Source: Limnohabitans sp. | GTDB taxonomy: Bacteria; Pseudomonadota; Gammaproteobacteria; Burkholderiales; Burkholderiaceae_C | Direction of reading: 5' to 3' | DNA: 39,659 nt | NCBI RefSeq assembly: GCF_030158565.1 | Contig: NZ_JAOASQ010000052.1 | Location: forward strand, 1 to 39,659 | Part shown: one piece after another, positions 8,855 to 17,404 of the stretch | How the letters are laid out: each line of letters starts with the position of its first letter | How positions within the stretch are numbered: the first letter of the stretch is position 1 | Made by a program: the position numbers and the translations under genes | The notes under the pieces: model-generated | The model's database searches: none | Seen by the model: only the letters and a program-made list of their open reading frames with translations | What the model was told of the DNA's origin: nothing

Positions 8855-8868
8855 TACCCTTTTGGGTA
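8855..8868. promoter_or_regulatory. TACCC-TTTT-GGGTA inverted repeat upstream of response regulator
   Basis: A perfect 5-bp inverted repeat with a four-base spacer lies in an AT-rich gap, 65 bases before the ATG at 8933. Dyads of this size suit dimeric FixJ/NarL-type regulators, so autoregulation by the adjacent regulator is possible. This is an inference from position and symmetry only. Confidence 0.35.
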
Positions 8869-8932
8869 GTTCAATTTCGATTTAAATTCGATAAATTTGA
8901 TGGTTTAGACATCCATTGACGGACTGAATCGA

Positions 8933-9415
8933 ATGAACACCCCCCTCGGCCATGTGCACCTCGTGGATGACAACCATGACATGCTGCACTACCTGAGCGA
9001 CATGCTCAAGTTGAATGGCTATTCGGTAGACACCTACACCAGCCCCAAGTCCTTCCTGCGTGAATCGCTGGACATCTCTCCGGCTGTGATCGTGCTGGAC
9101 ATGCACATGCCGGGATTTACTGGACTCGAATTACAGCAGCAACTCGAACAAATCGGTCGCAACACCCCGATCATCTTCATGAGCGGCGAAAGCGACAAAA
9201 ATCAAATCATTTCGGCGTTCACCTCGGGTGCCATCGCATTTTTATTGAAGCCATTTGCCAGAGAAAAATTACTGGAAGCGATCAACAAAGGCATTGTTCT
9301 GGACAAGCAAAGGGCCAAAAATCGGCTCGGCTTGACTAGGCTGCAACGCAACTTCAACACCTTGACTTTGCGTGAGCAAGAGTTGTTGTTCTTGATGATC
9401 GATGGCTATTCATGA
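8933..9415 (+). CDS. FixJ/NarL-type response regulator, truncated inside the HTH
   Basis: This open frame has 160 residues. Residues 1-120 are a complete receiver domain with LVDDNHDM, the phospho-acceptor Asp in VIVLDMHMPGFTG, MSGES (switch Ser) and FLLKPFAREKLLEAI. The C-terminus enters the LuxR-type HTH as LTLREQELLFLMIDGYS and then stops. A complete domain needs about 45 more residues (helices 2-4), so DNA binding should be lost. The break falls at about base 9411, where an unrelated secreted-protein frame begins with an ATGA overlap. FixJ-like regulators normally pair with a soluble-domain kinase, and a kinase lacking its N-terminus lies at 13013. Truncation by insertion/recombination or by misassembly are both possible. 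Confidence 0.85.
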   Translation: MNTPLGHVHLVDDNHDMLHYLSDMLKLNGYSVDTYTSPKSFLRESLDISPAVIVLDMHMPGFTGLELQQQLEQIGRNTPIIFMSGESDKNQIISAFTSGAIAFLLKPFAREKLLEAINKGIVLDKQRAKNRLGLTRLQRNFNTLTLREQELLFLMIDGYS

Positions 9416-12400
9416 CACTCAAGACACTCACAAATCAATCAAATCAACAAATTTGCCATTCCAGCCTTGCCCGCAGCCTTGTTGCTTCTTTGATGTTGTG
9501 CCTGTCACTGGGCGCTGTCGCTCAAAACTACTACACCGGCCCCAACAGCCCCATCCACACTTTTGGCCAGAAGTACGCTCAAACCGGTGAAGTGGTGGCG
9601 CAGCAGTCGCGCATGGTCTTCTACCGCACCTTTGACAGCGCCGACACCGTCAGCGGCAAAGTCGTCGAGAGCAACAACCAAGTCACCGCCAACGTCGACA
9701 CCACAGGCACCCTCAGCGAAGCCAGCACCACCTTCGCCAGCACCGATGTCGACGTCTCTGGCGGCCAGCTCAGCAACTGGGCCACCTCCGACAACATCAC
9801 CTACACCGCCACCTTCACGCCCACCAGCGGCTTGTTTAGCAGCGGTGCCATCGGCGTCAAAGCCGGCACCTTCACCGACGCCGCAGGCAACGCCAACAAA
9901 GACACCTACGAAGCCTTTGTGACCGGCACCGTGCTCGAAGAAAACAACCTGCTCGACCTGAGCATCAACACCGACACCACGCCCCCCACGGTGATTGTCA
10001 GCCGCAGCACCAACAGCACTGTCAGCGGCGCTGAAACCATCACCTTCACCCTGAGCGATAACGCGGGCACCAGCTTTGATGCCAGCGACATCTTTGTGAC
10101 CCCCGGTGCAGGCACGCTGAGCAACTTTGTGGGCGACGGCACGGTCTTCACTGCTACCTTCACGCCTACTGCCAACAGTGCCGGCAGCGTCACCATCGGC
10201 GTCAAGGCCGGCAAGTTCAGCGACCCCGCTGGCAACCTCAACAAGGACACTTTCGACAGCGCGGACACCGTCAGCGGCAAAGTGGTTGAAACCAACAACG
10301 CCGTCACCTTCAACTACAAGACCGACAACACCGCGCCCACCATTGCCATCACTGGCCCCTCGGGCGCCGTGTCCGGGCCCAGCACCATCACCTTCACCCT
10401 GAGTGAAGTCAGCTCAGACTTCATGTGGGACCCTAACGTAGACGTTCTTCAAGTGACTGGGACAAAAGTACTGGACACTGCTGGCAGCAGTCCCGGCACT
10501 ATCTCTCAGACCATCAACGGCTTGATCGTTGGTCAGACTTACGCATGGAGCTTCACCAACGCTAGAGAAGATGAAGTGCCCGATGTTGTCAAATTTGAGC
10601 TGACCGGTGCCACCAGCTTGTCGCAAACCTTGTCACCAGCGTCAAACGCGCCATCGGTTGTCAATGGAACATTTGTTGCCCAAAGCACAACAGTCACCAT
10701 GACCTTTGCTGACACCACCAACAACGGTGCAGCTGATCGAGGCGTTCTGATTGATAACGTCGTCTTGTCACGTGTCGATGCAGTGCCTGCCCCGAACGGG
10801 TCTTTGTCAGCAGGTGGCACACTGACTGCGGCCGCTACAGCGCAAGCAGATGCTTTGACTTACAGTGGTTCACCTCTGATTGCATTGGCAGGCAACGACA
10901 CCATCACCGCCACAGCCAGTGATATCCAGAGCAAATTGGCCGCAGGCGGCTTCATCAATGGCGGCGCCGGCATCGACACCCTCAAGCTCGCCGCAGGCAC
11001 CACGCTCAACCTGGAGACACTGACCGGCAACCAGACGGTGCAAAAGATCCAGGAAGTTGAAATCCTGCAAATGCAAGGCGGCAGCAGCCTGACGCTGAGC
11101 GCCAACAACGTGCTCAGCCTGGGCGGCTCCAACGCCAGCACCATGGCCCCCTTCAGCTTCAGCAGCACACAGCAGGTGGCCGATGGCAGCGTTGCTGCCA
11201 CCGGCAGCACCAGCAGCACCGGCAAGGTACAAATGGTCATCCAGGGCGGCACGGGCGATGCGCTCAAGCTCGACGCGCTGGCCACCGACGGCGTCAGCAG
11301 CACCGCGGGTGTGTTGGGCAACTCGGGCCTGACCGGCACCTGGGCTTACAAGGGTCAGGTCCAGCTCGGCACCATCACCTACAAGGTCTATGACCACAGC
11401 ACCACCCAAGCCCAGGTGCTGGTCGATGTGCCGGTGGTCGTGACCACCGTCAGCCCCATTGCCATCACGGCCATCGACGATGCCAATGGCTCCAGCACAT
11501 CGGCCAACGGCTCCAAAGACACCGGTACATCGGCCAGCGACTTCATCACCAGCGAAACCACGCTGGTCTACAGAGGTACCGTGCCGGTCGAATACAACGA
11601 TGCCAACCACGACGTGTTCGTGGAAATCCTCAACAGCAGCGGCACCGTGGTCCAAAGCGGCACCGCCACTGTCAGCAACGGCACTTGGTCATTGGACAAA
11701 ACCGCCTCTGCACTCAGCGCTGGCAACTACACCATCCGCTCCACCATCGTCAACCAGGGCACCACCACCACGACCAGCAGCTTCGGCTCGCAGGGGGTGG
11801 ACACGCAGGCCCTGGTGATCGACACCACAGCGCCCACCATCATCGTGGCACGGGCCAACAACAGCACGGCCACTTTGTCCACTGGGCAGACCGAAACCAT
11901 CACTTTCACCTTGAGTGAGGCCAGCACCAACTTTGATGTGAGCGACGTCGCCGTGAGCGGCGGCACGCTCAGCAACTTTGGCGGCTCGGGCACCAGCTAC
12001 AGCGCCACCTTCACGCCCACCGCCGACACTAGCGGCACCGGCAGCATCAGCGTGGCCAGCAGCAAGTTCAGCGATGCCGCAGGCAACCAAAACGCCGACG
12101 GCGCCGAGGGCAACAACACCGCCAGCGTGCCCTACGTGACCGCCGTGCCCACGCAGACCGTGACCTTCAGCAGCATGACCAAGGACAGCAGCTTGGCGCT
12201 GGACAACGCCGACTGGACAACCGCCGATGGCAGCGCTGGTCGTCTTGTGTCAGGCACGCTGGACGCCGTGCTCATCACAGGCCAGGTCCTCAAGGTCTAC
12301 AGCAACGGCACCTACATTGGCGACGCCGTGGTCAACGGCAAAGCCTGGGAAATCACCGACACCACCGGCTACACCACCGGATGGACCTACACCGCCAAAG

Positions 12401-13095
12401 TGCAAGATGGCTCTGGAAACACGGGTCCAACCACCACCCAAATCGTCAACACCGACTTCACTGAAGCCGCGCCGGTCATCACCAGCGTCATCGACACGGC
12501 CAACGCAAGCATCGGCATCGGAGGAACCACGACCAGCGCTCTGAGCACTGTGAGCGGAACTGGTACTGCAGGCGACACCGTTTACCTGTATGACAACACC
12601 GGCACCAATTTGGTAGGAAGTACGACAGTGGCTGCGGGCGGCGCATGGTCCATCAGTGGGCTGGCCACCAACGATGCAGTGGGTGGCGGTACAAACACTT
12701 TCAGTGCACGTCAAATGGACAGCCTGGGCAACGTGAGTGTGTTGTCAAATACATGGACGGTGACGGCCGCTGGCTCCAACTTGCTGACCAACGGCAACTT
12801 TGCATCGGGTTTCACGGGTTTCAGCTCTGGCTTGACGAGCACAGGCACCACCTACTCATACACGTCAACCGCCGGTGGGTTTGCAGTAGGCCCTCTTTCG
12901 GGGGCGGGGGCGATGAACCCTGTCAATACCGCAACGACTGCCAACTCTGGACCCACGGCTTACACCTTCGGCACTTGGAGCAAAAAAACCATTGCGTCCT
13001 ATGTGAATCCCAATGGGGCTTTCTCGGGTGATGCGCTGTATGGTGGTCGTTTATTCGATGCTCAGCGCTTTGTTTTTTTCCTGGCTGTTTTATGA
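9412..13095 (+). CDS. Large exported Ig-like repeat protein (mosaic, adhesin-like)
   Basis: This 1227-residue frame begins with a signal peptide (hydrophobic ASLMLCLSLGAVAQ, cleavage near 38). Several bacterial Ig-like (Big_12/Big_13-type) repeats follow. Copies of the pattern TITFTLS...TLSNF...ATFTPT...GKFSDPAGN lie at about 100-165, 200-280 and 825-890, a fourth begins at 320 and breaks off at 337, and a Big_13-like unit is at 1020-1110. Residues 338-455 look like a carbohydrate-binding-type beta-sandwich ending DRGVLIDNVVLS. About 515-575 (INGGAGIDTLKL...) resembles segments of RTX/LapA-type adhesins. A second sandwich domain starts at NLLTNGNF (1123) and seems cut. The last ~25 residues are read in the wrong frame of the kinase. 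A cell-surface or secreted adhesin is likely, but no normal C-terminal secretion or sorting signal remains. Confidence 0.75.
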   Translation: MTLKTLTNQSNQQICHSSLARSLVASLMLCLSLGAVAQNYYTGPNSPIHTFGQKYAQTGEVVAQQSRMVFYRTFDSADTVSGKVVESNNQVTANVDTTGTLSEASTTFASTDVDVSGGQLSNWATSDNITYTATFTPTSGLFSSGAIGVKAGTFTDAAGNANKDTYEAFVTGTVLEENNLLDLSINTDTTPPTVIVSRSTNSTVSGAETITFTLSDNAGTSFDASDIFVTPGAGTLSNFVGDGTVFTATFTPTANSAGSVTIGVKAGKFSDPAGNLNKDTFDSADTVSGKVVETNNAVTFNYKTDNTAPTIAITGPSGAVSGPSTITFTLSEVSSDFMWDPNVDVLQVTGTKVLDTAGSSPGTISQTINGLIVGQTYAWSFTNAREDEVPDVVKFELTGATSLSQTLSPASNAPSVVNGTFVAQSTTVTMTFADTTNNGAADRGVLIDNVVLSRVDAVPAPNGSLSAGGTLTAAATAQADALTYSGSPLIALAGNDTITATASDIQSKLAAGGFINGGAGIDTLKLAAGTTLNLETLTGNQTVQKIQEVEILQMQGGSSLTLSANNVLSLGGSNASTMAPFSFSSTQQVADGSVAATGSTSSTGKVQMVIQGGTGDALKLDALATDGVSSTAGVLGNSGLTGTWAYKGQVQLGTITYKVYDHSTTQAQVLVDVPVVVTTVSPIAITAIDDANGSSTSANGSKDTGTSASDFITSETTLVYRGTVPVEYNDANHDVFVEILNSSGTVVQSGTATVSNGTWSLDKTASALSAGNYTIRSTIVNQGTTTTTSSFGSQGVDTQALVIDTTAPTIIVARANNSTATLSTGQTETITFTLSEASTNFDVSDVAVSGGTLSNFGGSGTSYSATFTPTADTSGTGSISVASSKFSDAAGNQNADGAEGNNTASVPYVTAVPTQTVTFSSMTKDSSLALDNADWTTADGSAGRLVSGTLDAVLITGQVLKVYSNGTYIGDAVVNGKAWEITDTTGYTTGWTYTAKVQDGSGNTGPTTTQIVNTDFTEAAPVITSVIDTANASIGIGGTTTSALSTVSGTGTAGDTVYLYDNTGTNLVGSTTVAAGGAWSISGLATNDAVGGGTNTFSARQMDSLGNVSVLSNTWTVTAAGSNLLTNGNFASGFTGFSSGLTSTGTTYSYTSTAGGFAVGPLSGAGAMNPVNTATTANSGPTAYTFGTWSKKTIASYVNPNGAFSGDALYGGRLFDAQRFVFFLAVL

Positions 13096-14113
13096 AGCTT
13101 GGCAAAAGCAGCGGCAAGAAAATGCCTTCCAGCTGAAATTCCTAATGGGTGTGACCGTTGCCAGTCTTGGTTTTCGTCTTGCACGCATGGCGGCAGTGCT
13201 GATGCAGGATGTGCAGCCCGCAACGCTTTTCCAAGAGGGATCTGCGCCCGCGGTATTGCGGCTCATGTCACTGTCAATGGATGTTTTGATTTTGAGTTCC
13301 TTGCTGGGCTACAGCACTTATGTGCTGACACTGCGTAACCAGCGCGCTGAAGAAGACAACCAAAAAGTCCGGGCTGCCAATCTGGCTTTGGACGCGGCGC
13401 TTGCTGAAAACACCCAGATGGTCAAAGCGCTGACGCTTTCAGTCAAATCGCACAACATGGGCATCTTGTTGGCTTCGTTGGCGCATGAGTTGAGTCAGCC
13501 TTTGCAACTGATGCGCATCAAGACAGAACTGCTGGCCAGCATGCCCGAGCTTCAGAACCAAGAGCGACAGCAATTCATACAAGGCCTGCTTCAAGACAAC
13601 AACCGTGCAGGCGACATCATTGTTCAGTTGCGCAAATTCTTGAGAAGTGGCTCTTCAGAGTTCGCGCTCATTTCGATGAGCGATGTGGTCAAAGAGTCTG
13701 TGGCCATCATTCAAGCCGAATTGATGCGTCACGAAATAACCCTGGTGCAAGAGGTGGACAGCACTGTGTCGGTTTGGGCCGATGAGGGCCAGTTGCAGAT
13801 GGTGGTCCTGAATCTGTTGAAAAATGCACTGGACGTCTTGCGCGCTGCACCTTTGCCCCGAGCAATTCATGTGCACTTGAGCCAGACAGCGCAAGCGAAT
13901 GTGCTGACCGTATCTGACAACGGGCCAGGCATTGCTGAATCAGACCGGGCTCGGGTGTTTGAAATGTTTTTTTCCACCAAAGCCGAGGGCATGGGCTTGG
14001 GTCTGTGGCTGAGCCACTCGATCGTGAGAAACCATGGCGGCGAACTGCAAGTCAGCAGCAGCCCGACTGGCGGGGCTTGCTTCACCTTGACGCTGCCCAA
14101 AAAAATCGCCTGA
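13013..14113 (+). CDS. Sensor histidine kinase lacking its N-terminal sensor part
   Basis: The 366-residue frame holds three hydrophobic helices (about 10-30, 42-63, 82-106), then a coiled-coil stretch (110-140). The phospho-accepting His158 lies in LASLAHELSQPLQLMRIK. The ATPase domain has NLLKNALDVL, VSDNGPGIAESDRARVFEMF (G1) and EGMGLGLWLSHSIVRNHGG (G2). The HELSQPL form is typical of FixL-like kinases that pair with FixJ-type regulators. The first helix begins at once at the point where the preceding Ig-like frame is still open, and no ribosome site is seen before 13013. The start is therefore probably not native and part of a multi-helix sensor is missing. Its partner is probably the truncated regulator at 8933. 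Confidence 0.85.
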   Translation: MGLSRVMRCMVVVYSMLSALFFSWLFYEAWQKQRQENAFQLKFLMGVTVASLGFRLARMAAVLMQDVQPATLFQEGSAPAVLRLMSLSMDVLILSSLLGYSTYVLTLRNQRAEEDNQKVRAANLALDAALAENTQMVKALTLSVKSHNMGILLASLAHELSQPLQLMRIKTELLASMPELQNQERQQFIQGLLQDNNRAGDIIVQLRKFLRSGSSEFALISMSDVVKESVAIIQAELMRHEITLVQEVDSTVSVWADEGQLQMVVLNLLKNALDVLRAAPLPRAIHVHLSQTAQANVLTVSDNGPGIAESDRARVFEMFFSTKAEGMGLGLWLSHSIVRNHGGELQVSSSPTGGACFTLTLPKKIA

Positions 14114-14200
14114 GCTGAAGTCAGCCCAAGTCTTGGCCCCGAAAAAGTAACAGCCTGACTGGATTCAGGGTGCCATATTCGCATCACCGATAATTCGCGG

Positions 14201-14839
14201 ATGCTGCAATACCAAACCATCCCCGTCACGCCCTTCCAGCAAAACTGCTCCTTGATCTGGGACGACCAGACGCGCCAGGCGGCGGTCATCGATCCGGGCG
14301 GCGATCTGCATGTGTTGCTCGGCGCCGTCAAACAACTGAACCTCAAGCTCGAACAAATCTGGATCACCCACGGCCATGTGGACCATGCCGCTGGCACGGC
14401 CGATCTGGCCGAGCAGTTGCAGCTGCCCATCATCGGCCCGCACCCGGGTGACCAGTTCTGGATCGAAGGCCTCACACAGGCTGCGTCCATGTATGGCTTC
14501 CCGCCTGCTCGCGCTTTCAAGCCCACCCGCTGGCTTGCTGATGGCGACAACGTGACACTGGGCAGCCACACGCTGCAAGTGCGCCACTGCCCTGGTCACA
14601 CACCTGGCCATGTGGTGTTTTACTCACCCGACATCCAGCGCGCCTTTGTGGGCGATGTGCTGTTTGCCGGCAGCATCGGCCGCACCGACTTCCCGCAAGG
14701 CAACCACGAAGACCTGATCAACAGCATCACCCAGCGCCTGTGGCCCATGGGCGATGACACGGTGTTCATTCCAGGGCACGGACCAGAAAGCACATTCGGG
14801 CGCGAGCGCAAAAGCAACCCTTACGTGCGCGGCACCTGA
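14201..14839 (+). CDS. MBL-fold hydrolase (YcbL/glyoxalase II-like)
   Basis: This is a 212-residue metallo-beta-lactamase-fold enzyme. Metal ligands are all present: His57, His59, Asp61 and His62 in THGHVDHAAG, His133 in CPGHTPGH, Asp152 in FVGDVLF, and His193 in PGHGPES. The short length, without the C-terminal helical domain of true glyoxalase II, and GSIGRTDFPQGN place it in the YcbL-type subgroup. Family members hydrolyse thioesters such as S-lactoylglutathione; the actual substrate here is unknown. The gene starts 87 bases after the kinase stop and is followed by a pair of palindromic repeats. I see no operon link with the kinase. Confidence 0.91.
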   Translation: MLQYQTIPVTPFQQNCSLIWDDQTRQAAVIDPGGDLHVLLGAVKQLNLKLEQIWITHGHVDHAAGTADLAEQLQLPIIGPHPGDQFWIEGLTQAASMYGFPPARAFKPTRWLADGDNVTLGSHTLQVRHCPGHTPGHVVFYSPDIQRAFVGDVLFAGSIGRTDFPQGNHEDLINSITQRLWPMGDDTVFIPGHGPESTFGRERKSNPYVRGT

Positions 14840-14855
14840 AGCAGGTGATGCGGGC

Positions 14856-14929
14856 ATGGATCCCGGCTCGGAGGCCGGGATGACAAAGTCCTCACCCCAC
14901 TGTCATCCCGGGCTTGCCCCGGGATCCAT
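14856..14929. repeat. Pair of GGATCCCGG-type palindromic repeats
   Basis: Copies at 14856-14885 and 14901-14929 lie in opposite orientation, directly after the MBL hydrolase stop. Each contains self-complementary arms (CCCGG/CCGGG), and the pair can form a longer hairpin. They probably mark the transcript end. Confidence 0.85.
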
Positions 14930-15003
14930 CTCTCGGACTTTAAAAAGCGTACAGTCAAGCCAACCCAGCGCCCCTTGAGTTTCGTCCGTGCGCTGTCACG
15001 ATT

Positions 15004-15723
15004 GTGCTTCTGAACGCCACACAACCCGGCTACCTGACCAAACAGCAAAGCATCCCCGTCGCAGGTGCAGATGACTTGATCATCCGCTCCCTGCTCGACA
15101 AAAACCAGTTCCACGACCCGCTGGATGAGGCGCTCAATCTGGGCATTTCATCGGCCACTTGGCCCCTGTTTGGCTTGTTGTGGCCCTCCGGCGCACGCAT
15201 GGCTGAACGCATGGCGCAGCGCACTGTCACAGGCGAACGCATTCTGGAAATTGGCTGCGGTCTGGGCCTGACCAGCTTGGTGGCGCATCGGCGCGGCGCC
15301 AACATCACGGCCAGCGACTGCCATCCGCTGACCCATGCATTTCTCGACAACAACACCCGCCTGAACAACTTGGGGCCGATCGAATACCGCCACGGCTTGT
15401 GGGGCACTGCTGCTGTTCGCGACGACGGTATGCCGGTCCTCACGCAGGTGCACGATGCCGCCTTGACGGGTCTGTTCGACCTGATCGTGGGCAGCGACAT
15501 CCTGTACGAGCGTGATGATGAAGGCACACTGGCGCAGTTCATCGACGAACACGCAGCCGTCCGATCCGAGATATGGGTGGTCGACCCCAACCGGGGCAAC
15601 CGCGCCGCGTTTCACAAGCACATGGCAAGGGTGGGCTTTGCCATGCACGAACAGGTGCTGGACCAGGCCGCGGACAAGGGTGTGGATGCTTATAAAGGGC
15701 GCATGCTGACTTACACAAGATGA
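15004..15723 (+). CDS. Class I SAM methyltransferase (METTL21/Methyltransf_16-like)
   Basis: This is a 239-residue protein with a Rossmann-type methyltransferase fold. The SAM-binding loop is ILEIGCGLGLTSL at about 80-92, preceded by SSATWPLFGLLWPSGARMAE, which matches the WPS/A...L pattern of the Methyltransf_16 (nicotinamide N-methyltransferase-like / protein-lysine methyltransferase) family. DLIVGSDILYERDD corresponds to motif IV. The apparent start is a GTG at 15004 with no clear ribosome site. The C-terminus VDAYKGRMLTYTR is conserved-looking and complete. It is convergent with xthA across a repeat-filled gap. The substrate, protein or small molecule, is unknown. Confidence 0.82.
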   Translation: MLLNATQPGYLTKQQSIPVAGADDLIIRSLLDKNQFHDPLDEALNLGISSATWPLFGLLWPSGARMAERMAQRTVTGERILEIGCGLGLTSLVAHRRGANITASDCHPLTHAFLDNNTRLNNLGPIEYRHGLWGTAAVRDDGMPVLTQVHDAALTGLFDLIVGSDILYERDDEGTLAQFIDEHAAVRSEIWVVDPNRGNRAAFHKHMARVGFAMHEQVLDQAADKGVDAYKGRMLTYTR

Positions 15724-15727
15724 AGAC

Positions 15728-15830
15728 ATGGATCCCGGATCAAGTCCGGGATGACTGTGGAAATCGGGATGACAGCGGGAACTGGGATGACATTTCAGAG
15801 TTGTCACCCCGGACTTGATCCGGGGTCCAT
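15728..15830. repeat. Inverted pair of GGATCCCGG-type repeats with degenerate copies
   Basis: Full copies at 15728-15755 and 15802-15830 face each other. Between them are two degenerate GGGATGACA remnants (about 15766-15792). They fill the space between the convergent methyltransferase and xthA genes. A shared two-way transcription stop is plausible. Confidence 0.85.
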
Positions 15831-15893
15831 GCTTGAGCCCTTGCGCAGCGCACTGATGGAGCCTGCGTACAGCGCACCTCGTGCGCCCGGTCC

Positions 15894-16697
15894 TCACAAG
15901 CTCAGGTCGTAGCCAATCGTGATCGGCGCGTGGTCTGAAAACTTTTCGCCTTTGTAAATGTGCTCGGTGCGGGCCTTCTCGGCCACGGCAGGCGTGGCCA
16001 AGTGGTAGTCGAGGCGCCAGCCCACGTTCTTGGCATAGGCTTGGCCGCGGTTGCTCCACCAGGTGTAGCAATCGTCGGTGGTGTCGGGCTTGAGGCGTCG
16101 GTACACGTCCACAACGCCACCTTCGGTGGTCAGCTTGGTCATCCAATTGCGCTCTTCGGGCAAGAAGCCGCTGTTTTTGAGGTTGCCCTTCCAGTTCTTC
16201 AGGTCGGCTTCCTTGTGAGCGATGTTCACGTCGCTGCACACCACAAAATCGCGCTCGGCTTTCAGCCCCATCAGGTGCGGGTACATCTTGTCCAAAAAGC
16301 GGAACTTGGCTTCTTGCCGCTCGGGGCCCGAAGAGCCACTGGGAAAGTACACGCTGATGATCGACAGCTTGCGGCTGGGCGTGTCAAAGCGCACTTCGGC
16401 ATAGCGGCCCTCGGCATCGAACTCGCCGCCGTCAAAACCAATCACCACATCGCTGGGTTCATGGCGGGTGTACACACCCACACCCGAGTAGCCCTTTTTC
16501 TCGGCAAACTGGAAATGGCCCTTCAATCCGGCCAGTTCTTCAAACTTTCCCGCCACATCGGGGGCCTGGGCTTTGACCTCTTGCACGCAAATACAATCGG
16601 GGTTCTCTTGCGCCAGCCAGGCTTCGACCCCTTTGGTCGTGGCCGAACGGATGCCGTTGAGGTTGAGGCTGGTGAGTTTGAACAAGGATTTCCCCAT
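15894..16697 (-). CDS. xthA: Exodeoxyribonuclease III
   Basis: This is a 267-residue AP endonuclease/3'-5' exonuclease of the exonuclease-endonuclease-phosphatase fold, acting in base-excision repair. Motifs from the chosen start are [12 protein letters not shown] (Asn near 12-14), the metal-binding Glu40 in [18 protein letters not shown], the catalytic Asp/Asn pair in [14 protein letters not shown] and the terminal catalytic [12 protein letters not shown]. The length equals ExoIII of Escherichia coli within one residue. ATG 16697 is used; an ATG at 16727 would add ten residues inside pyrE. The start codon interlocks with the divergent pyrE start in a CCATGG palindrome. The product call is firm; the exact start is less so. 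Confidence 0.95.
   Translation of the reverse strand: MGKSLFKLTSLNLNGIRSATTKGVEAWLAQENPDCICVQEVKAQAPDVAGKFEELAGLKGHFQFAEKKGYSGVGVYTRHEPSDVVIGFDGGEFDAEGRYAEVRFDTPSRKLSIISVYFPSGSSGPERQEAKFRFLDKMYPHLMGLKAERDFVVCSDVNIAHKEADLKNWKGNLKNSGFLPEERNWMTKLTTEGGVVDVYRRLKPDTTDDCYTWWSNRGQAYAKNVGWRLDYHLATPAVAEKARTEHIYKGEKFSDHAPITIGYDLSL
16684..16688 (+). promoter_or_regulatory. Ribosome binding site of pyrE
   Basis: AAGGA lies seven bases before ATG 16696. It decides for that start over the internal ATG at 16726. The site lies inside the first codons of the oppositely oriented xthA. Confidence 0.7.
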
Positions 16698-17400
16698 GGT
16701 GACAGAACAGGCAAGCAGCGCCGACATGCAGGCGCTCGCTCAGGAATTTGTGCAGTTTGCAATCGAATCGGGCGTGCTGCGCTTTGGTGAATTCAAAACC
16801 AAAGCCGGCCGCATGAGCCCCTACTTCTTCAATGCCGGCTTGTTTGACGATGGCGCCAAGCTCAGCCGACTGGCGCAATTTTATGCAAAAGCCCTGCTGG
16901 CCAGCGGCATCGAGTTCGACATGATCTTTGGCCCTGCCTACAAAGGCATCCCACTGGGCGCGGCCGTGGCCATCGAGCTGGCCCGCCTGGGCAAAAACGT
17001 GCCCTTTGCCTATAACCGCAAGGAAGCCAAAGACCACGGCGAAGGCGGCTCCCTGGTCGGCGCCCCACTCAAAGGCCGCGTGCTGATCGTGGACGACGTC
17101 ATGAGCGCGGGCACCGCCGCCCGCGAATCGATTGCCCTGATCAAAGCCGCAGGCGCCACCCCCCACGCCATGGCGATTGCCCTGGACCGCCAGGAAATGG
17201 CCACCGAAAAACAGGCCGACGGCTCGGTGCAAGACGTGCCCCACAGCGCCGTGCAATACGTGCGCAACACCTTGGGCATGGGCGTGTGCTGCATCGCACA
17301 ACTGTCGGACTTGCTGGCCTATTTGTCTGCGCAAGACGGCAACGAAATGGGCCAGCACCTGCCCAAAGTGCAGGCCTACCGCGACCGCTACGGCGTTTGA
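16696..17400 (+). CDS. pyrE: Orotate phosphoribosyltransferase
   Basis: This is a 234-residue enzyme that joins orotate to PRPP to give orotidine 5'-phosphate in pyrimidine synthesis. The PRPP-binding motif is [18 protein letters not shown] (about 129-146). Other hallmarks are [19 protein letters not shown] (orotate/PRPP contacts), [14 protein letters not shown] and the flexible catalytic loop [15 protein letters not shown]. It ends four bases before the convergent exonuclease gene. It is divergent from xthA with overlapping start codons, so its promoter must lie within the xthA 5' coding region. Confidence 0.96.
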   Translation: MVTEQASSADMQALAQEFVQFAIESGVLRFGEFKTKAGRMSPYFFNAGLFDDGAKLSRLAQFYAKALLASGIEFDMIFGPAYKGIPLGAAVAIELARLGKNVPFAYNRKEAKDHGEGGSLVGAPLKGRVLIVDDVMSAGTAARESIALIKAAGATPHAMAIALDRQEMATEKQADGSVQDVPHSAVQYVRNTLGMGVCCIAQLSDLLAYLSAQDGNEMGQHLPKVQAYRDRYGV

Positions 17401-17404
17401 GCGC

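Noticed and set aside
9412..13095. Insertion sequence or phage origin for the Ig-like block
   Set aside because: No transposase, integrase, terminal inverted repeats or target duplication could be seen at 9411 or near 13020.
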